Shown here piece after piece: positions 25,441 to 37,057 of a stretch of DNA of 64,000 nucleotides. Numbering within the stretch: the stretch's first letter is position 1; every line of letters starts with the position of its first letter. The stretch is from Pseudomonas mohnii (GTDB taxonomy: Bacteria; Pseudomonadota; Gammaproteobacteria; Pseudomonadales; Pseudomonadaceae). Location of the stretch: positions 1,550,001 to 1,614,000 of the forward strand of contig NZ_FNRV01000001.1 of the NCBI RefSeq assembly GCF_900105115.1, written 5' to 3'. The translations under genes were made by a program, and so were the position numbers. The notes beneath the pieces are model-generated. The model was given only the letters and a program-made list of their open reading frames with translations, ran no database searches and had not been told where the DNA came from.

Positions 25441-25761
25441 TCACCTGAGCTTCACCGCCGTACCGGTGACAAACACCACGACCATTCCTCCCTTCCCGGC
25501 CGGCATGGCGATCTCATAATTGAGCCCCACCACCGCATCCGCTTGAAGCGCACGGGCGCGCTCCTTGATTTCGTCAGTGGCCTGGATTCGTGCTTCCTGC
25601 AGAGCACGCTCCAATGTCTGGGAGCGACCACCGAAGAAGTCGCGCATTCCGGCGAAGACGTCACGTACAACATTGATGCCTTGTACTGACTCGGCGCTGA
25701 CGATATCCAGGTAGGCCGTGATTTGTCGGCCTTCGATGGCGTGGGTGGTGGTCGTAATCAT
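25441..25761 (-). CDS. YbjQ/UPF0145 family protein
   Basis: 106 residues. The pattern SAESVQGINVVRDVFAGMRD, followed by SQTLERALQEAR and ALQADAVVGLNYE, is characteristic of the YbjQ (UPF0145) family of small beta-rich, pentamer-forming proteins of unknown function. It is full length. Neighbours give no functional hint. Confidence 0.88.
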   Translation of the reverse strand: MITTTTHAIEGRQITAYLDIVSAESVQGINVVRDVFAGMRDFFGGRSQTLERALQEARIQATDEIKERARALQADAVVGLNYEIAMPAGKGGMVVVFVTGTAVKLR

Positions 25762-25881
25762 GGGCCTTCCTTTTTACTCAGGTATTGAGCCAGCGCATCA
25801 AATGCCGGCAACGTCAGTCTATCGCCTCCAACATCCCTCTCTGGAAAAAATGGGCGGCATGACTTCGCCCCCCACTCTCGA

Positions 25882-26046
25882 TTAATCAGACCCTGAAGAA
25901 CCGCGTGCCTTGGGACAGTCCTTTGTCCTTGGGCGGATCAGGTCGATGGCATCGTTTTCCGAAGCGATCAGTTCGACCTGCTGCACGGCCGCCAGGTTGC
26001 GACGACAGTGCTCGACGCTGATGACCCGTGGGTAACGCCATGGCAC
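25882..26046 (-). pseudogene. Possible small gene or remnant, 54 codons
   Basis: A GTG-initiated frame (VPWRYPRVISVEHCRRNL, later QQVELIASENDAIDLI) has Pseudomonas-like codon use but no ribosome site and no ATG. It could be a short real protein or the end of a decayed gene beside benE. I recognise no family. Confidence 0.3.
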
Positions 26047-26083
26047 TGGTGCCGGGTCGCGACTGTTTCCAGTTGAGCGAACA

Positions 26084-27334
26084 TCAGTGGTTGGCGCCTT
26101 GGGTGGTTACTACGGTGTCGGCCGCCGGAATGACCCGCGCCTCGCGACGCGGCAAACGGCCATTGAGTAAGACGTAGGCCGCCAGACCGATCAGCAACCC
26201 CCAGAACGCCCCACCGATCCCCAGCAAGGTGATGTTCGCCGCGGACGCCAGAAAGGTGATCAGCGAGGCTTCGCGGGATTTGACCTCCGCCATGGCGCTG
26301 GCCAGGCTGGCGCCGATAGTGCCAAGCAGGGCCAGCCCGGCCAGCGTCGTGATGAAGGTGGCCGGGAGTGCCATGAACACGGCGGCGAGGGTCACCCCGA
26401 AAATCCCGACGAGAATGTAGAACACACCCGCGGCAACCCCGGCGATCCAGCGCCTGGACGGATCCTCCGAGGCTTCCTTGCCGGTGCAGATGGCCGCGGT
26501 GATGGCCGCAACGTTGAAGGCGTGAGAACCGAAGGGCGCCATCAGCAATGAGCCCAACCCTGTGACCGTCAGGATAGGATTGGCGCTGGTGCTGAAGCCA
26601 TCGTTGCGCAGCACCAGCATGCCCGGCATGTACTGGCCGGTGAGTGTGATCAGAAACAGCGGCAGCGCCACGCTGAGCAACGCATTGATCGAGAACTCAG
26701 GCCGGGTGAATACCGGCGCCGCGAATTGCAGCTCCAGCCCGGAAAGATCCACACGCCCCTGCGTCAGGAGAAACGCCAGCCCCAGCAGCAGAATGCCCAC
26801 CACTGCGTAGCGTGCGGTGAAACGCTTGAGCACAACGTAAGTGGCAACCAGTAACGCGACCAACGCGGGGTCAATACTCATGCCACCAAACGCGCCGATA
26901 CCGAACCGCAGCAGGATACCGGCCAGCAGCCCCGCAGCCACGCCCGGCGGAATCAGGCGGATGATTTTTTCGAAACAGCCAGACAAACCCAGCAGTACGA
27001 AGGCGGCGGCCGAAATGATGTATGCACCCACAGCCTCGGCGTAGGGTGTGGTGGACAGTGCGACGACCAGAAAGGCCGCGGCGGGTGTCGACCAGGCGGT
27101 AATGATCGGCTCACGGCTTTTCCAACTGAGAAACAGCCCGGTAATACCCACGCCAATCGACACCGACCACACCCACGACGCCGTCAGCTCGGGGCTGAGC
27201 CCGGCGACCTTGGCGGCCTGAAAGACCAGGATGAATGTGCCGCCATAATTGACGATGACTGAAATCAGGCCGGCGACAATCGGATGCACAAGATCGCGTA
27301 GACGCAGGGTGGACGAGGATGGTGAAGAAGACAT
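26084..27334 (-). CDS. benE: BenE-family benzoate/H+ symporter
   Basis: 416 residues and about twelve membrane helices. Hallmarks of BenE are SVIVNYGGTFILVFQAA near the start, WSTPAAAFLV, the FGSHAFNVAAITAAICTG motif and the GVAAGVFYILVGIFG segment. It imports benzoate or related aromatic acids with protons across the inner membrane. The start MSSSPSSSTL has AAGGAG 8-9 nt upstream. No ben catabolic genes are adjacent, so the true substrate may differ. It is divergent from a MocR-type regulator, 217 bp away, which may control it. Confidence 0.85.
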   Translation of the reverse strand: MSSSPSSSTLRLRDLVHPIVAGLISVIVNYGGTFILVFQAAKVAGLSPELTASWVWSVSIGVGITGLFLSWKSREPIITAWSTPAAAFLVVALSTTPYAEAVGAYIISAAAFVLLGLSGCFEKIIRLIPPGVAAGLLAGILLRFGIGAFGGMSIDPALVALLVATYVVLKRFTARYAVVGILLLGLAFLLTQGRVDLSGLELQFAAPVFTRPEFSINALLSVALPLFLITLTGQYMPGMLVLRNDGFSTSANPILTVTGLGSLLMAPFGSHAFNVAAITAAICTGKEASEDPSRRWIAGVAAGVFYILVGIFGVTLAAVFMALPATFITTLAGLALLGTIGASLASAMAEVKSREASLITFLASAANITLLGIGGAFWGLLIGLAAYVLLNGRLPRREARVIPAADTVVTTQGANH

Positions 27335-27551
27335 GATGGCTTTGCTCCTTGCGAAACGAAGTATTCGGCCTCGAGTGAGGATGATTGACGGCAACGCCGT
27401 CGGACCTGCGTCGTAGTCGTGTGACCTACCGCTGTTCAAAATCGCTCGCAACGTGCGTGCTTGCCCCGCACAAAGGCCGTGGCGAGGGGTGAATTCTACG
27501 GATAGACTGGCCTGCCTTTGCAGGCCAATTTATTGAAGTAAGGCAGACCGC

Positions 27552-29051
27552 ATGGCGAAAACGTTCGAACTGGAAACGCTGAAAATGCGCCTCAACGACG
27601 CCGAGTTTCAGTTGCTGGATCTGCACCAGCGGATTCAGCGCGCGCTGCGTGAGCTGATCCTCGACGGCGCCCTTGACCCTGGTTTGAAGCTGCCCGCGAC
27701 TCGGGTGTTGGCAAAGTCACTCGGGATTGCCCGCGACACCGTGGAGAACGCCTACGTGCAACTGCATCGGGACGGTTTCATCGTGCGGCGCGAGGGGGCC
27801 GGCAGTTATGTCAGCGAAACGGTGGGCACTGAATTGCGAGGCGTGACACGTCGCCGCATCAAGGCCCAAGAGGTCAAAAGCAGCCAGGCGGCACCGGGGG
27901 CGGGCTTGAGCCAGCGCGGGCGGATGATCCTCGACAGTGGCGGTGTGAACGATCAGCAGGTGATCAAGGCATTTGCGACCGGCCTGCCGGAAACCCGCAC
28001 CTTCCCCACCGATGTCTGGGAGCGCCTGCAACGCCGGGTCATGAAGGAGTATCGCGCCAATGTGCTGTTGCATGGCGACCCGCAAGGAGCCGAGCCGCTG
28101 CGCAAGGCGATTGCCACCTACTTGAACCTTGAGCGCGGAGCCAAATGCACCCCCGACCAGATCATGGTGTTGAGCAGCACTCGCCAGGCCCTTTTTCTGT
28201 GTGCGCAGTTGTTGGTGGATGTCGGCAAACCGATCCTGCTGGAAAACCCGGGTTACTACGGCGCCAGGAAGGCCTTTGAGACCGCCGAAACCAGGGTTCT
28301 GCCCATTGATGTCGATGAACTGGGCATACGCACGGACCTGCTGTACGCCGACCGCAGCGGTGCCCATTGCGTTTATGTCACGCCTTCCCATCAATACCCC
28401 ACCGGCGCGTCCCTGCCGCTGGAGCGTCGTCTTGAGTTGATCAACTGGGCAGCGCAGCAGGGCAAATGGGTCATCGAAGATGACTACGACAGCGAGTTTC
28501 ACTACGACGGGCAGCCGACCGCCTGCGTACAAGGCCTGGACAAGTACCAGCGCACGCTCTACATCGGCACCTTCAGCAAGACCCTCTACCCTGGGTTGCG
28601 AATGGGCTACATGGTACTGCCCCACGAATTGATCAAAGCCTTCACCTATGCGCGCAGCATGATGGACGGTCACACACCGCAAATCCTGCAACTGACCCTG
28701 GCGCGCTTTATGGAAGACGGCCATTACAACGCCCATATCCGGGCCATGCGCAAGCTGTATGCCGGGCGCCGCACCAGCATGCTCGACGCGATCGACAAGC
28801 ATTTGGACGGCATCGTTACCGCCTTGCGCCCTCCCGGCGGACTGCAAATCCCCTGCCTGCTGCGCGATGGCTGGTCTGAGGAAAAAACCATTCGCCAAGC
28901 GGCCAGCGCGGGCATACAGCTTTCCGGTCTGAGCCGTTTGTACGCCGGCGAGAAGAAGAAACAAGGCTGGCTATTGGGTTACTCGTCCTTGACCGCTTAT
29001 GAAATCGAAGCGGCCATGCAGCACCTGGCCCATGCACTGAAAACCCGCTAG
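27552..29051 (+). CDS. MocR-type (GntR plus aminotransferase-like) regulator
   Basis: 499 residues. An N-terminal GntR winged helix (about 15-85; LPATRVLAKSLGIARDTVENAY) is joined to a fold-type-I aminotransferase domain. The PLP lysine is in GTFSKTLYPGLRMGY (around residue 345), and IEDDYDSEFHYDG gives the cofactor-contacting aspartate. Such proteins are PLP- or amine-responsive regulators, as PdxR is. It is divergent from benE and followed by an MFS gene 354 bp away; either may be its target. Confidence 0.9.
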   Translation: MAKTFELETLKMRLNDAEFQLLDLHQRIQRALRELILDGALDPGLKLPATRVLAKSLGIARDTVENAYVQLHRDGFIVRREGAGSYVSETVGTELRGVTRRRIKAQEVKSSQAAPGAGLSQRGRMILDSGGVNDQQVIKAFATGLPETRTFPTDVWERLQRRVMKEYRANVLLHGDPQGAEPLRKAIATYLNLERGAKCTPDQIMVLSSTRQALFLCAQLLVDVGKPILLENPGYYGARKAFETAETRVLPIDVDELGIRTDLLYADRSGAHCVYVTPSHQYPTGASLPLERRLELINWAAQQGKWVIEDDYDSEFHYDGQPTACVQGLDKYQRTLYIGTFSKTLYPGLRMGYMVLPHELIKAFTYARSMMDGHTPQILQLTLARFMEDGHYNAHIRAMRKLYAGRRTSMLDAIDKHLDGIVTALRPPGGLQIPCLLRDGWSEEKTIRQAASAGIQLSGLSRLYAGEKKKQGWLLGYSSLTAYEIEAAMQHLAHALKTR

Positions 29052-29230
29052 GGCAACGTCTGGCATTGGAATACCGCGCATCGACATCGCGGCAACCGGC
29101 GCAGTAGCGGCGCCCCGGATAGCCTCAGTGCTTGCTGGTCAGAACCAATCCCTGCGCCTCGAGCACTGCGTGGCTGACGAGCGTGCGGGTATGCAGGCCA
29201 CATCGGCGCCCCGGGCTCTGGCGATTTTTA

Positions 29231-29367
29231 AAGTGGTCTGGTTACCTCGCCGACAATGGACTATTACGCAAGACCATGACGTGCTTAAGATCAGCGCCGA
29301 GCCAACCCGGTCCCGTAGTGTTTCGACCGCCAGAAGGCGCAGAACCAACCGGTTTGGCAGACCACTT
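29231..29367. promoter_or_regulatory. Spaced inverted 10-mer in the MFS upstream region
   Basis: AAGTGGTCTG (29231-29240) recurs inverted as CAGACCACTT (29358-29367), the second copy 38 bp before the MFS start. The 354-bp gap has no supported gene. Spaced repeats are usual for MocR-type sites, but these are inverted and far apart, so the assignment is tentative. Confidence 0.35.
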
Positions 29368-29405
29368 CTTGCCAGAGCGTTAATGCTCATAGAACAGGTT
29401 TAGCC

Positions 29406-30629
29406 ATGTCGATCGTTCATGTCGGATTGCTTCCTCAGGTCGCAACGGCGCACTTTGTCAGTCATTTGCACATCATGGTGTTGGCGGCCCTGTTCCCCCT
29501 GCTGCCGGTGTTTTTTGGCGTGGGTTATGTCGAGCTGGGCCTGGCCCTGAGCATCTTCAATATCGTCACGGCACTGGTGCAGGCCCCTATGGGCTTTGTC
29601 GTTGATCATTACGGGGCCAGGCGTTTGCTGATCGCCGGGGTTGCCCTGGGCAGCATCAGCTTCCTGCTGATCGCACTGTTCCCGAGCTACAGCTGTTTGC
29701 TGATTGCCATGGCATTGGCCGGGGTTGCCAACGCCGTCTACCACCCGGCCAACTACGCGTTGCTCTCTCAAGAAATCAATCCCGCCCACATCGGCAAAGC
29801 ATTCTCTGTCCATACCTTTGCCGGGTTTCTGGGCGCTGCCATTGCACCGGTTTTTCTGTTGGGGATCGCCACTGCGAGCGACCCGGGACTCGCATTCGTT
29901 GGCGCTGCGCTGGTGGGTTTTGTCGCGCTGGGGCTGTTGTTGATACCCGGCTCGGGGCTGGCACGGGTGACCCGGGTTCACCACGCACGCGAACCTGCAC
30001 TCAATATCGCCAGCACCCGAAGGCTGTCACTGCTCTCGCCAATGATCCTGAGCCTGACCTTGCTGTTCGTATTGTTGAACTTGAGCACCAGTGCGATTGA
30101 AAAGTTTTCTGTCGCCGCCCTCATGCAAGGACAGGGCGCAACGTTGCCCTGGGCCAACTCGGCGCTGACGGCGTTCCTGTTTGCCAGCGCCTTTGGCGTG
30201 CTCGCCGGCGGTGCGCTGGCCGATCGTACCCAACGTCATGGGGTGGTTGCCGCGACTGCCTTTGCACTGGCCGCCGTGTTGACGGCCATCGTCGCCACGA
30301 CCCGATTGAGCGAACTGGCATTGATCATCGCTCTTGGCGCCGTAGGGTTTCTGACGGGGTTGATCGCACCCTCGCGCGATATGCTCGTGCGGGCGGCATC
30401 GCCCAAGGGCGCAGAAGGCAAAACCTTCGGCATCGTCTCCACCGGTTTCAACATCGGTGGCGCAATCGGGCCCATCGGCTTCGGCTGGATGCTGGACCAA
30501 GGGCACCCAACGGCCATCTTCTGGGCCAGCGTGACATTCATGAGCCTGACCGTCGTGCTGACCCTGATGCAGGAGTGGTACCTGGCAAGAACCAGAACAT
30601 CGACGCCCCTGCCTGTGGCCTTTAAATGA
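29406..30629 (+). CDS. MFS transporter
   Basis: 407 residues, twelve predicted helices. The loop 2-3 signature appears as APMGFVVDHYGARRLLIAG (around residue 60-78), and GVLAGGALADRTQRHG is its second-half equivalent. HPANYALLSQEINPAHIG and the STGFNIGGAIGPIGFGWMLD segment recall the fosmidomycin-resistance (Fsr)-like branch of drug exporters. Substrate unknown. It lies downstream of a MocR-type regulator on the same strand. Confidence 0.85.
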   Translation: MSIVHVGLLPQVATAHFVSHLHIMVLAALFPLLPVFFGVGYVELGLALSIFNIVTALVQAPMGFVVDHYGARRLLIAGVALGSISFLLIALFPSYSCLLIAMALAGVANAVYHPANYALLSQEINPAHIGKAFSVHTFAGFLGAAIAPVFLLGIATASDPGLAFVGAALVGFVALGLLLIPGSGLARVTRVHHAREPALNIASTRRLSLLSPMILSLTLLFVLLNLSTSAIEKFSVAALMQGQGATLPWANSALTAFLFASAFGVLAGGALADRTQRHGVVAATAFALAAVLTAIVATTRLSELALIIALGAVGFLTGLIAPSRDMLVRAASPKGAEGKTFGIVSTGFNIGGAIGPIGFGWMLDQGHPTAIFWASVTFMSLTVVLTLMQEWYLARTRTSTPLPVAFK

Positions 30630-30796
30630 CTGGGGATAAGGCCTCTGCGGCATCGTCGAACGGGACAACAAGACGATTCGCAAGCACAAGCTGCACTTCG
30701 CTTTCCTGAACACCAGGAGCGGCTCACCCCCTGTCAGCGACTGTGACAACAGCCCGCGTTCATATGAATGTTCCCATATGAGCCTTTTTCAGACGC

Positions 30797-30845
30797 CAAA
30801 AACCACAAACCCCCGACTTTCTCTAGGAAAATCAGGGGTTTGTGT
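30797..30845 (-). terminator. Terminator of the tRNA-Ser gene
   Basis: A long stem built on CACAAACCCC/GGGGTTTGTG followed by TTTTT on the minus strand, starting 11 bp past the tRNA 3' end. Confidence 0.85.
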
Positions 30846-30855
30846 TTTCAGAATG

Positions 30856-30945
30856 TGGCGGTGAAGGAGAGATTCGAACTCTCGATACAGTTTCCTGTAT
30901 ACACACTTTCCAGGCGTGCTCCTTAAGCCACTCGGACACTTCACC
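30856..30945 (-). tRNA. tRNA-Ser(GGA)
   Basis: 90 nt on the minus strand including an encoded CCA. The acceptor stem GGTGAAG pairs with CTTCACC, the discriminator is G, and the T-arm reads GAGAGTTCGAATCTCTC. The anticodon loop CTGGAAA gives anticodon GGA (serine, UCC/UCU codons). The long variable arm (TATACAGGAAACTGTAT) is the class II feature of tRNA-Ser. It has its own terminator. No integrase or att-site duplication is visible beside it. Confidence 0.96.
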
Positions 30946-31253
30946 GTATCTCTTCAAACATGTTCTGTCTGTCGAGGCGCGCTAATGTAGTCGAAAGCTT
31001 TTCTGTTGGCAAACATTTTTTTGAGAATTTTCATGCGCTTAACTCGATCAAGGGTTTTGAACCGATGAAGGGAATGGCAAACCGGCCATTCTCCGGCTCC
31101 GACCGCCCTTCTATATAGAGGGCAACGCTTGGCTGGCGTAGCGGAGCACGCTTGCCGGACACGCGAAGCGTGACTGGCGGGTCAGTCACGGCGCTTTACC
31201 TGGCCTGTGACGGTGGGTAACGTCTGCCCAACTTTAATAAAAGGAATAGCGTC

Positions 31254-31943
31254 ATGAGTGAGTTGATTTCCTACCATCTCGAAGACGGTATCGCGACCCT
31301 GACCTTGAGCAATGGCAAGGTGAATGCCATCTCTCCGGACGTGATTGCTGCGTTTAACGCTGCGCTGGATCAGGCAGTGTCTGATCGTGCGGTGGTGATC
31401 ATTACCGGTACGCCCGGGATTCTCTCGGGCGGTTACGATCTGAAAGTGATGACGTCCGGCCCCAAGGAAGCGGTCGCGCTGGTGACTGCCGGCTCGACAC
31501 TGGCCCGTCGTCTGTTGTCCCACCCCTTCCCGGTGATCGTGGCTTGCCCCGGCCATGCGGTGGCCAAGGGTGCCTTCCTGCTGTTGTCGGCGGACTACCG
31601 CATTGGTACGGACGGCCCGTTCAGTATCGGCCTCAACGAAGTGCAGATCGGCATGACCATGCATCACGCGGGTATCGAGATCGCCCGTGATCGCTTGAGC
31701 AAATCGGCATTCCCGCGTTCGGTCATCAACGGTGAGATGTTCAACCCGAAGAGCGCCGTGGATGCCGGCTTCCTTGACGTCGTGGTGTCGGCCGAGGAAC
31801 TGCAAGGCGCGGCACTGGCTGCGGCTCGTCAGTTGAAGAAGATCAACATGACCGCGCACAAGAACACCAAACTGAAAGTGCGCAAAGAGTTTTTGGAAGC
31901 CCTGGATAACGCGATCATCCTGGATCAGGAACATCTGGGCTAA
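31254..31943 (+). CDS. Crotonase/enoyl-CoA hydratase family protein
   Basis: 229 residues, a single crotonase domain. The oxyanion-hole segments are SGGYDLKVM (around residue 58) and the PGHAVAKGAFLLLSADYRIG helix (around 100). One of the two usual catalytic glutamates is seen in IGLNEVQIGM, while the first position is alanine/phenylalanine-like, so the reaction may be isomerase- or hydrolase-like instead of hydration. It is monocistronic, with AAGGAAT before the ATG and a clear terminator after it. Confidence 0.87.
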   Translation: MSELISYHLEDGIATLTLSNGKVNAISPDVIAAFNAALDQAVSDRAVVIITGTPGILSGGYDLKVMTSGPKEAVALVTAGSTLARRLLSHPFPVIVACPGHAVAKGAFLLLSADYRIGTDGPFSIGLNEVQIGMTMHHAGIEIARDRLSKSAFPRSVINGEMFNPKSAVDAGFLDVVVSAEELQGAALAAARQLKKINMTAHKNTKLKVRKEFLEALDNAIILDQEHLG

Positions 31944-31960
31944 TCCGGCCGGCAATAACG

Positions 31961-31989
31961 AAAAGCCCGACCATCGTGTCGGGCTTTTT
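31961..31989 (+). terminator. Terminator of the crotonase gene
   Basis: AAAAGCCCGA/TCGGGCTTTTT with an 8-nt loop, 18 bp after the stop codon. Confidence 0.9.
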
Positions 31990-32154
31990 GCTATGCAGTC
32001 TGTTGAAAAGATCGCAACTGCTCTAGTACGGGTCTGACCCATCAGTCGGAAACATCCGCTCAAACATCGGCTATCTCCTACCTATATAACGGCAATTGCC
32101 GAAAACAGTGCACATCCGTACACTGCGCCACCTTTTGTCCCGAGGGGCCTGCAA

Positions 32155-32877
32155 ATGCTGTTCGCTTTACGTATGTCATTGATGGGCCTGCACTTTATTC
32201 TGGCAGGCGTGCTGGGCGTCCTGCTCGGCCTGAGTCGCCCGTTCAACCCGGACAACAGCCGTTTGTGCGCGCGCCTTTATGCGTGGCCGGCAATGCGTAT
32301 TTTGCGCCTGCGGGTAAAAGCCGATGTCGGACCCTTGATGGACAAACCCGACAGTTGCGTGATCATCGCCAACCACCAGTCCAATTATGATCTGTTTGTG
32401 TTTGGTAACGTGGTGCCCCGCCGTACCGTGTGCATCGGCAAAAAGAGCCTGAAATGGGTGCCTTTGTTTGGTCAGTTGTTCTGGCTGGCCGGCAATGTGT
32501 TGATCGATCGCGGCAACGCGCATAAGGCACGCCAGTCGATGCTGACCACCACCCACACCCTGCAAAACGAAGACACCTCGATTTGGGTCTTCCCGGAAGG
32601 CACACGCAATCTGGGCGAGGAGCTGTTGCCGTTCAAGAAAGGCGCCTTCCAAATGGCGATCGCTGCCGGGGTGCCGATCGTGCCGGTGTGTGTCAGCAGT
32701 TACGTCAAGCACATGCGATTGAACCGATGGCGCAGTGGGAAAATTCTGATTCGCTCGCTACCGGCGATTCCTACGGCAGGCTTGAGCCTGGATGACCTAC
32801 CGATGCTGATTGCCCAGTGCCGTGAGCAGATGCGTGAATGCATCGACTCGATGGACCGGCAACTGCAAGCCGCTTGA
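32155..32877 (+). CDS. plsC: 1-acyl-sn-glycerol-3-phosphate acyltransferase PlsC
   Basis: 240 residues. It acylates lysophosphatidate to phosphatidate at the inner membrane. The acyltransferase motifs are NHQSNYD (H-x4-D, around residue 77), CIGKKSLKWVPLFGQ, VFPEGTRN (around 148) and VPIVPV. A hydrophobic N-terminus (MGLHFILAGVLGVLLGL) anchors it. Many Pseudomonas carry more than one plsC, so this may be a secondary copy. Confidence 0.9.
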   Translation: MLFALRMSLMGLHFILAGVLGVLLGLSRPFNPDNSRLCARLYAWPAMRILRLRVKADVGPLMDKPDSCVIIANHQSNYDLFVFGNVVPRRTVCIGKKSLKWVPLFGQLFWLAGNVLIDRGNAHKARQSMLTTTHTLQNEDTSIWVFPEGTRNLGEELLPFKKGAFQMAIAAGVPIVPVCVSSYVKHMRLNRWRSGKILIRSLPAIPTAGLSLDDLPMLIAQCREQMRECIDSMDRQLQAA

Positions 32878-32880
32878 ACA

Positions 32881-32906
32881 AAACCCGCCGCGTGCGGGTT
32901 TTCTTT
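32881..32906 (+). terminator. Terminator of plsC
   Basis: AAACCCGC/GCGGGTTT stem with loop CGCGT, followed by TCTTTT, directly after the stop codon. Confidence 0.85.
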
Positions 32907-33037
32907 TGCCTGCGATTTTTTGCCTGCGAATTCAACAGATTTCACTGACTCTCAAGCAGTAGTCAGGGTTAAGCTGAACACTGTCTGCCATGGCCATTTG
33001 CCAATAGATTGCTGCCAATTAGAAGTGAACCAACATC

Positions 33038-34009
33038 ATGGGTAGAGTTGTTGCTGCTGCGGTTTACAGCGCCGGTAAAAAAGTCACCAATATCACCCTC
33101 GACGAGGGCGCGGCCTGGGCTGCAAAGCCGGGTCACTTCGTCTGGATCGGCCTCGAAGAGCCGAACGAAGAGGAACTGTACAACCTGCAACGCCAGTTCA
33201 ACCTGCATGAACTGGCGATTGAAGATGCCCTGGAGAAACACAGCCGGCCGAAACTGGAAACCTTCGGCGATGCCCTGTTCATCGTCATTTATTCCCCGAT
33301 CATGGAGGACGGCAAACTCCAGTTCATCGAGACCCATATCTTTGCCGGCAGGGGCTACATCATCACTGCGCGCAACGGTCACTCGGCGTCCTACGCCCAT
33401 GTCCGGCAACGGTGTGAGGCGCGTCCACTGTTGCTGGAGCACGGGGAAGATTTTGTGCTCTATGCCATCCTCGATTTCGTGATTGAAAACTACCAGCCGA
33501 TGGGCGAAGCCATTCATGCGCAAATCGATGAACTGGAACGCAACGTCATGTGCGGCTCACTCAATGAGCGCGACATCCAGAACCTGCACAGTCTGCGCCG
33601 GGACGTATTGCGGCTGCGCCGGTACGCGGCGCCGATGGTGGAGATAGGCGAAGAACTGCAAAAGCTGAATTTTCCGTTCATCGACAAGAACATGCGCCCG
33701 TACTTCCGCGATGTGCAGATTCATGTCACCCGACAGATGGAAGACCTGACGACCCTGGCCGATATTGCCAGTCAGACCATTGAGGTCGGGGTACTGCTGG
33801 AGGCATCGCGCCAGAGTGTGGTGCAGCGCAAGTTCGCTGCATGGGCGGCGATTCTGGCGTTTCCGACGGCGGTGGCGGGGATTTACGGGATGAACTTCCA
33901 GAACATGCCGGAGTTGAACTGGCACTACGGGTATTTCGCGGTGCTGGGGTTTATTTCGGTGGGGTGCGTGGGTTTGTGGGCGAGTTTCAAGAGGTCGGGT
34001 TGGCTCTGA
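33038..34009 (+). CDS. corA: CorA-family magnesium/cobalt transporter
   Basis: 323 residues. The large N-terminal cytoplasmic funnel domain is followed by two C-terminal helices. The pore motif YGMNFQNMPEL (GMN near residue 289) defines the family, and the second helix GYFAVLGFISVGCVGLWASF ends the protein. It conducts Mg2+, with Co2+ or Ni2+ as other substrates. It is monocistronic and ends next to a palindrome shared with a convergent gene. Confidence 0.92.
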   Translation: MGRVVAAAVYSAGKKVTNITLDEGAAWAAKPGHFVWIGLEEPNEEELYNLQRQFNLHELAIEDALEKHSRPKLETFGDALFIVIYSPIMEDGKLQFIETHIFAGRGYIITARNGHSASYAHVRQRCEARPLLLEHGEDFVLYAILDFVIENYQPMGEAIHAQIDELERNVMCGSLNERDIQNLHSLRRDVLRLRRYAAPMVEIGEELQKLNFPFIDKNMRPYFRDVQIHVTRQMEDLTTLADIASQTIEVGVLLEASRQSVVQRKFAAWAAILAFPTAVAGIYGMNFQNMPELNWHYGYFAVLGFISVGCVGLWASFKRSGWL

Positions 34010-34017
34010 CAAACAGT

Positions 34018-34045
34018 GTGGCAAGGGAGCGTGCTCCCTTGCCAC
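34018..34045. repeat. Short REP-like palindrome
   Basis: 13-bp perfect stem GTGGCAAGGGAGC/GCTCCCTTGCCAC with a GT loop, between the convergent corA and amidotransferase genes. Confidence 0.75.
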
Positions 34046-34063
34046 AGGTGTGATGCCGCCGTC

Positions 34064-34792
34064 TTATACAGCCTGGTTTTCTGGCTTGTGCGCCACAAAT
34101 CGCATCATCCACTCAGCCACCGTGGTGCCATGGTGTTCATGCTCCAGGCTCTGGATACCTTTCGAGAAAATCTCTTCGCCCAGCGCTTGTTGACGAATTT
34201 CCAGCAGCGCCCGCGAATAGTCGTGGATGAACTCCGGGTGGCCCTGGAAGCACAGCACTTGATCGTTGATGTGGTACGCGGCAAACGGGCAGAAATCGCT
34301 GGAGGCGATCACCGTGGCGTTTTCCGGCAACGCCGTGACCTGATCCTGGTGACTGATCAACAACGTCAGCTCTTCTTTCAGCGGACTCATCCACGGCGCC
34401 TTGGCCGCGAGCTTGTATTGATGGGTGCCCACGCCCCAGCCCTGGGTTGCGCGCTCACTCTTGCCGCCCAGCAACAGGGCCAGCAACTGATGACCGAAAC
34501 ACACGCCCAACAGCTTGTCGCCGCGTTCGTAGCGGGTCAGCAGGTAAGTCTTGAGGGTCTGGATCCACGGGTCGGTGCCGAAGGAGTCGGCCTTGCTGCC
34601 GGTGACCAGGTAAGCATCGAACGTCAGGTCATCACTGGGGTACTCGCCCTGCATCACGTTATAAACGGTGAACTCGGCGGCGATGGGTTGCTGCGAAAAC
34701 AGGTGCTTGAACATCTGCCCGTAGCCCTGATATTGGTCAACCAATTCCGGACGCAGGATGTCGGTTTCCAGAATGCAGATGCGTAACGACAT
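34064..34792 (-). CDS. Class I glutamine amidotransferase-like protein
   Basis: 242 residues, a stand-alone GATase1 domain. The nucleophile cysteine is in GVCFGHQLLA (around residue 94) and the His-Glu pair in FQGHPEFI (around 182). Stand-alone members related to GuaA hydrolyse gamma-glutamyl bonds or supply ammonia to a partner; no obvious partner is adjacent. The start MSLRICILETD matches the fold's first strand, and upstream in-frame sequence is not protein-like. Confidence 0.87.
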   Translation of the reverse strand: MSLRICILETDILRPELVDQYQGYGQMFKHLFSQQPIAAEFTVYNVMQGEYPSDDLTFDAYLVTGSKADSFGTDPWIQTLKTYLLTRYERGDKLLGVCFGHQLLALLLGGKSERATQGWGVGTHQYKLAAKAPWMSPLKEELTLLISHQDQVTALPENATVIASSDFCPFAAYHINDQVLCFQGHPEFIHDYSRALLEIRQQALGEEIFSKGIQSLEHEHHGTTVAEWMMRFVAHKPENQAV

Positions 34793-34888
34793 AAAAAATA
34801 CCTGACACGTGATGGGAATAATGCACACCCCCAGAGCCTGCCTTGAAACACAGTGGCAAGGCAAGCCCCGGAACGCGTCAATCCCCCC

Positions 34889-37033
<2,145 letters not shown>

Positions 37034-37057
37034 GTCACTTGTCCTTGAATTCGGGGC

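Noticed and set aside
26084..27334. A benzoate catabolic operon
   Set aside because: Only the BenE-type carrier is present; no benABCD, catA or catB genes are nearby.
30637..30780. Coding-like stretch after the MFS gene (GIVERDNKTIRKHKLHF)
   Set aside because: Too short, no start codon or ribosome site and no recognisable family; could be chance in a 200-bp gap.
30856..31253. Genomic island at the tRNA-Ser gene
   Set aside because: tRNA-Ser is a common integration site, but there is no integrase, no repeated tRNA 3' end and both sides look like core genome.
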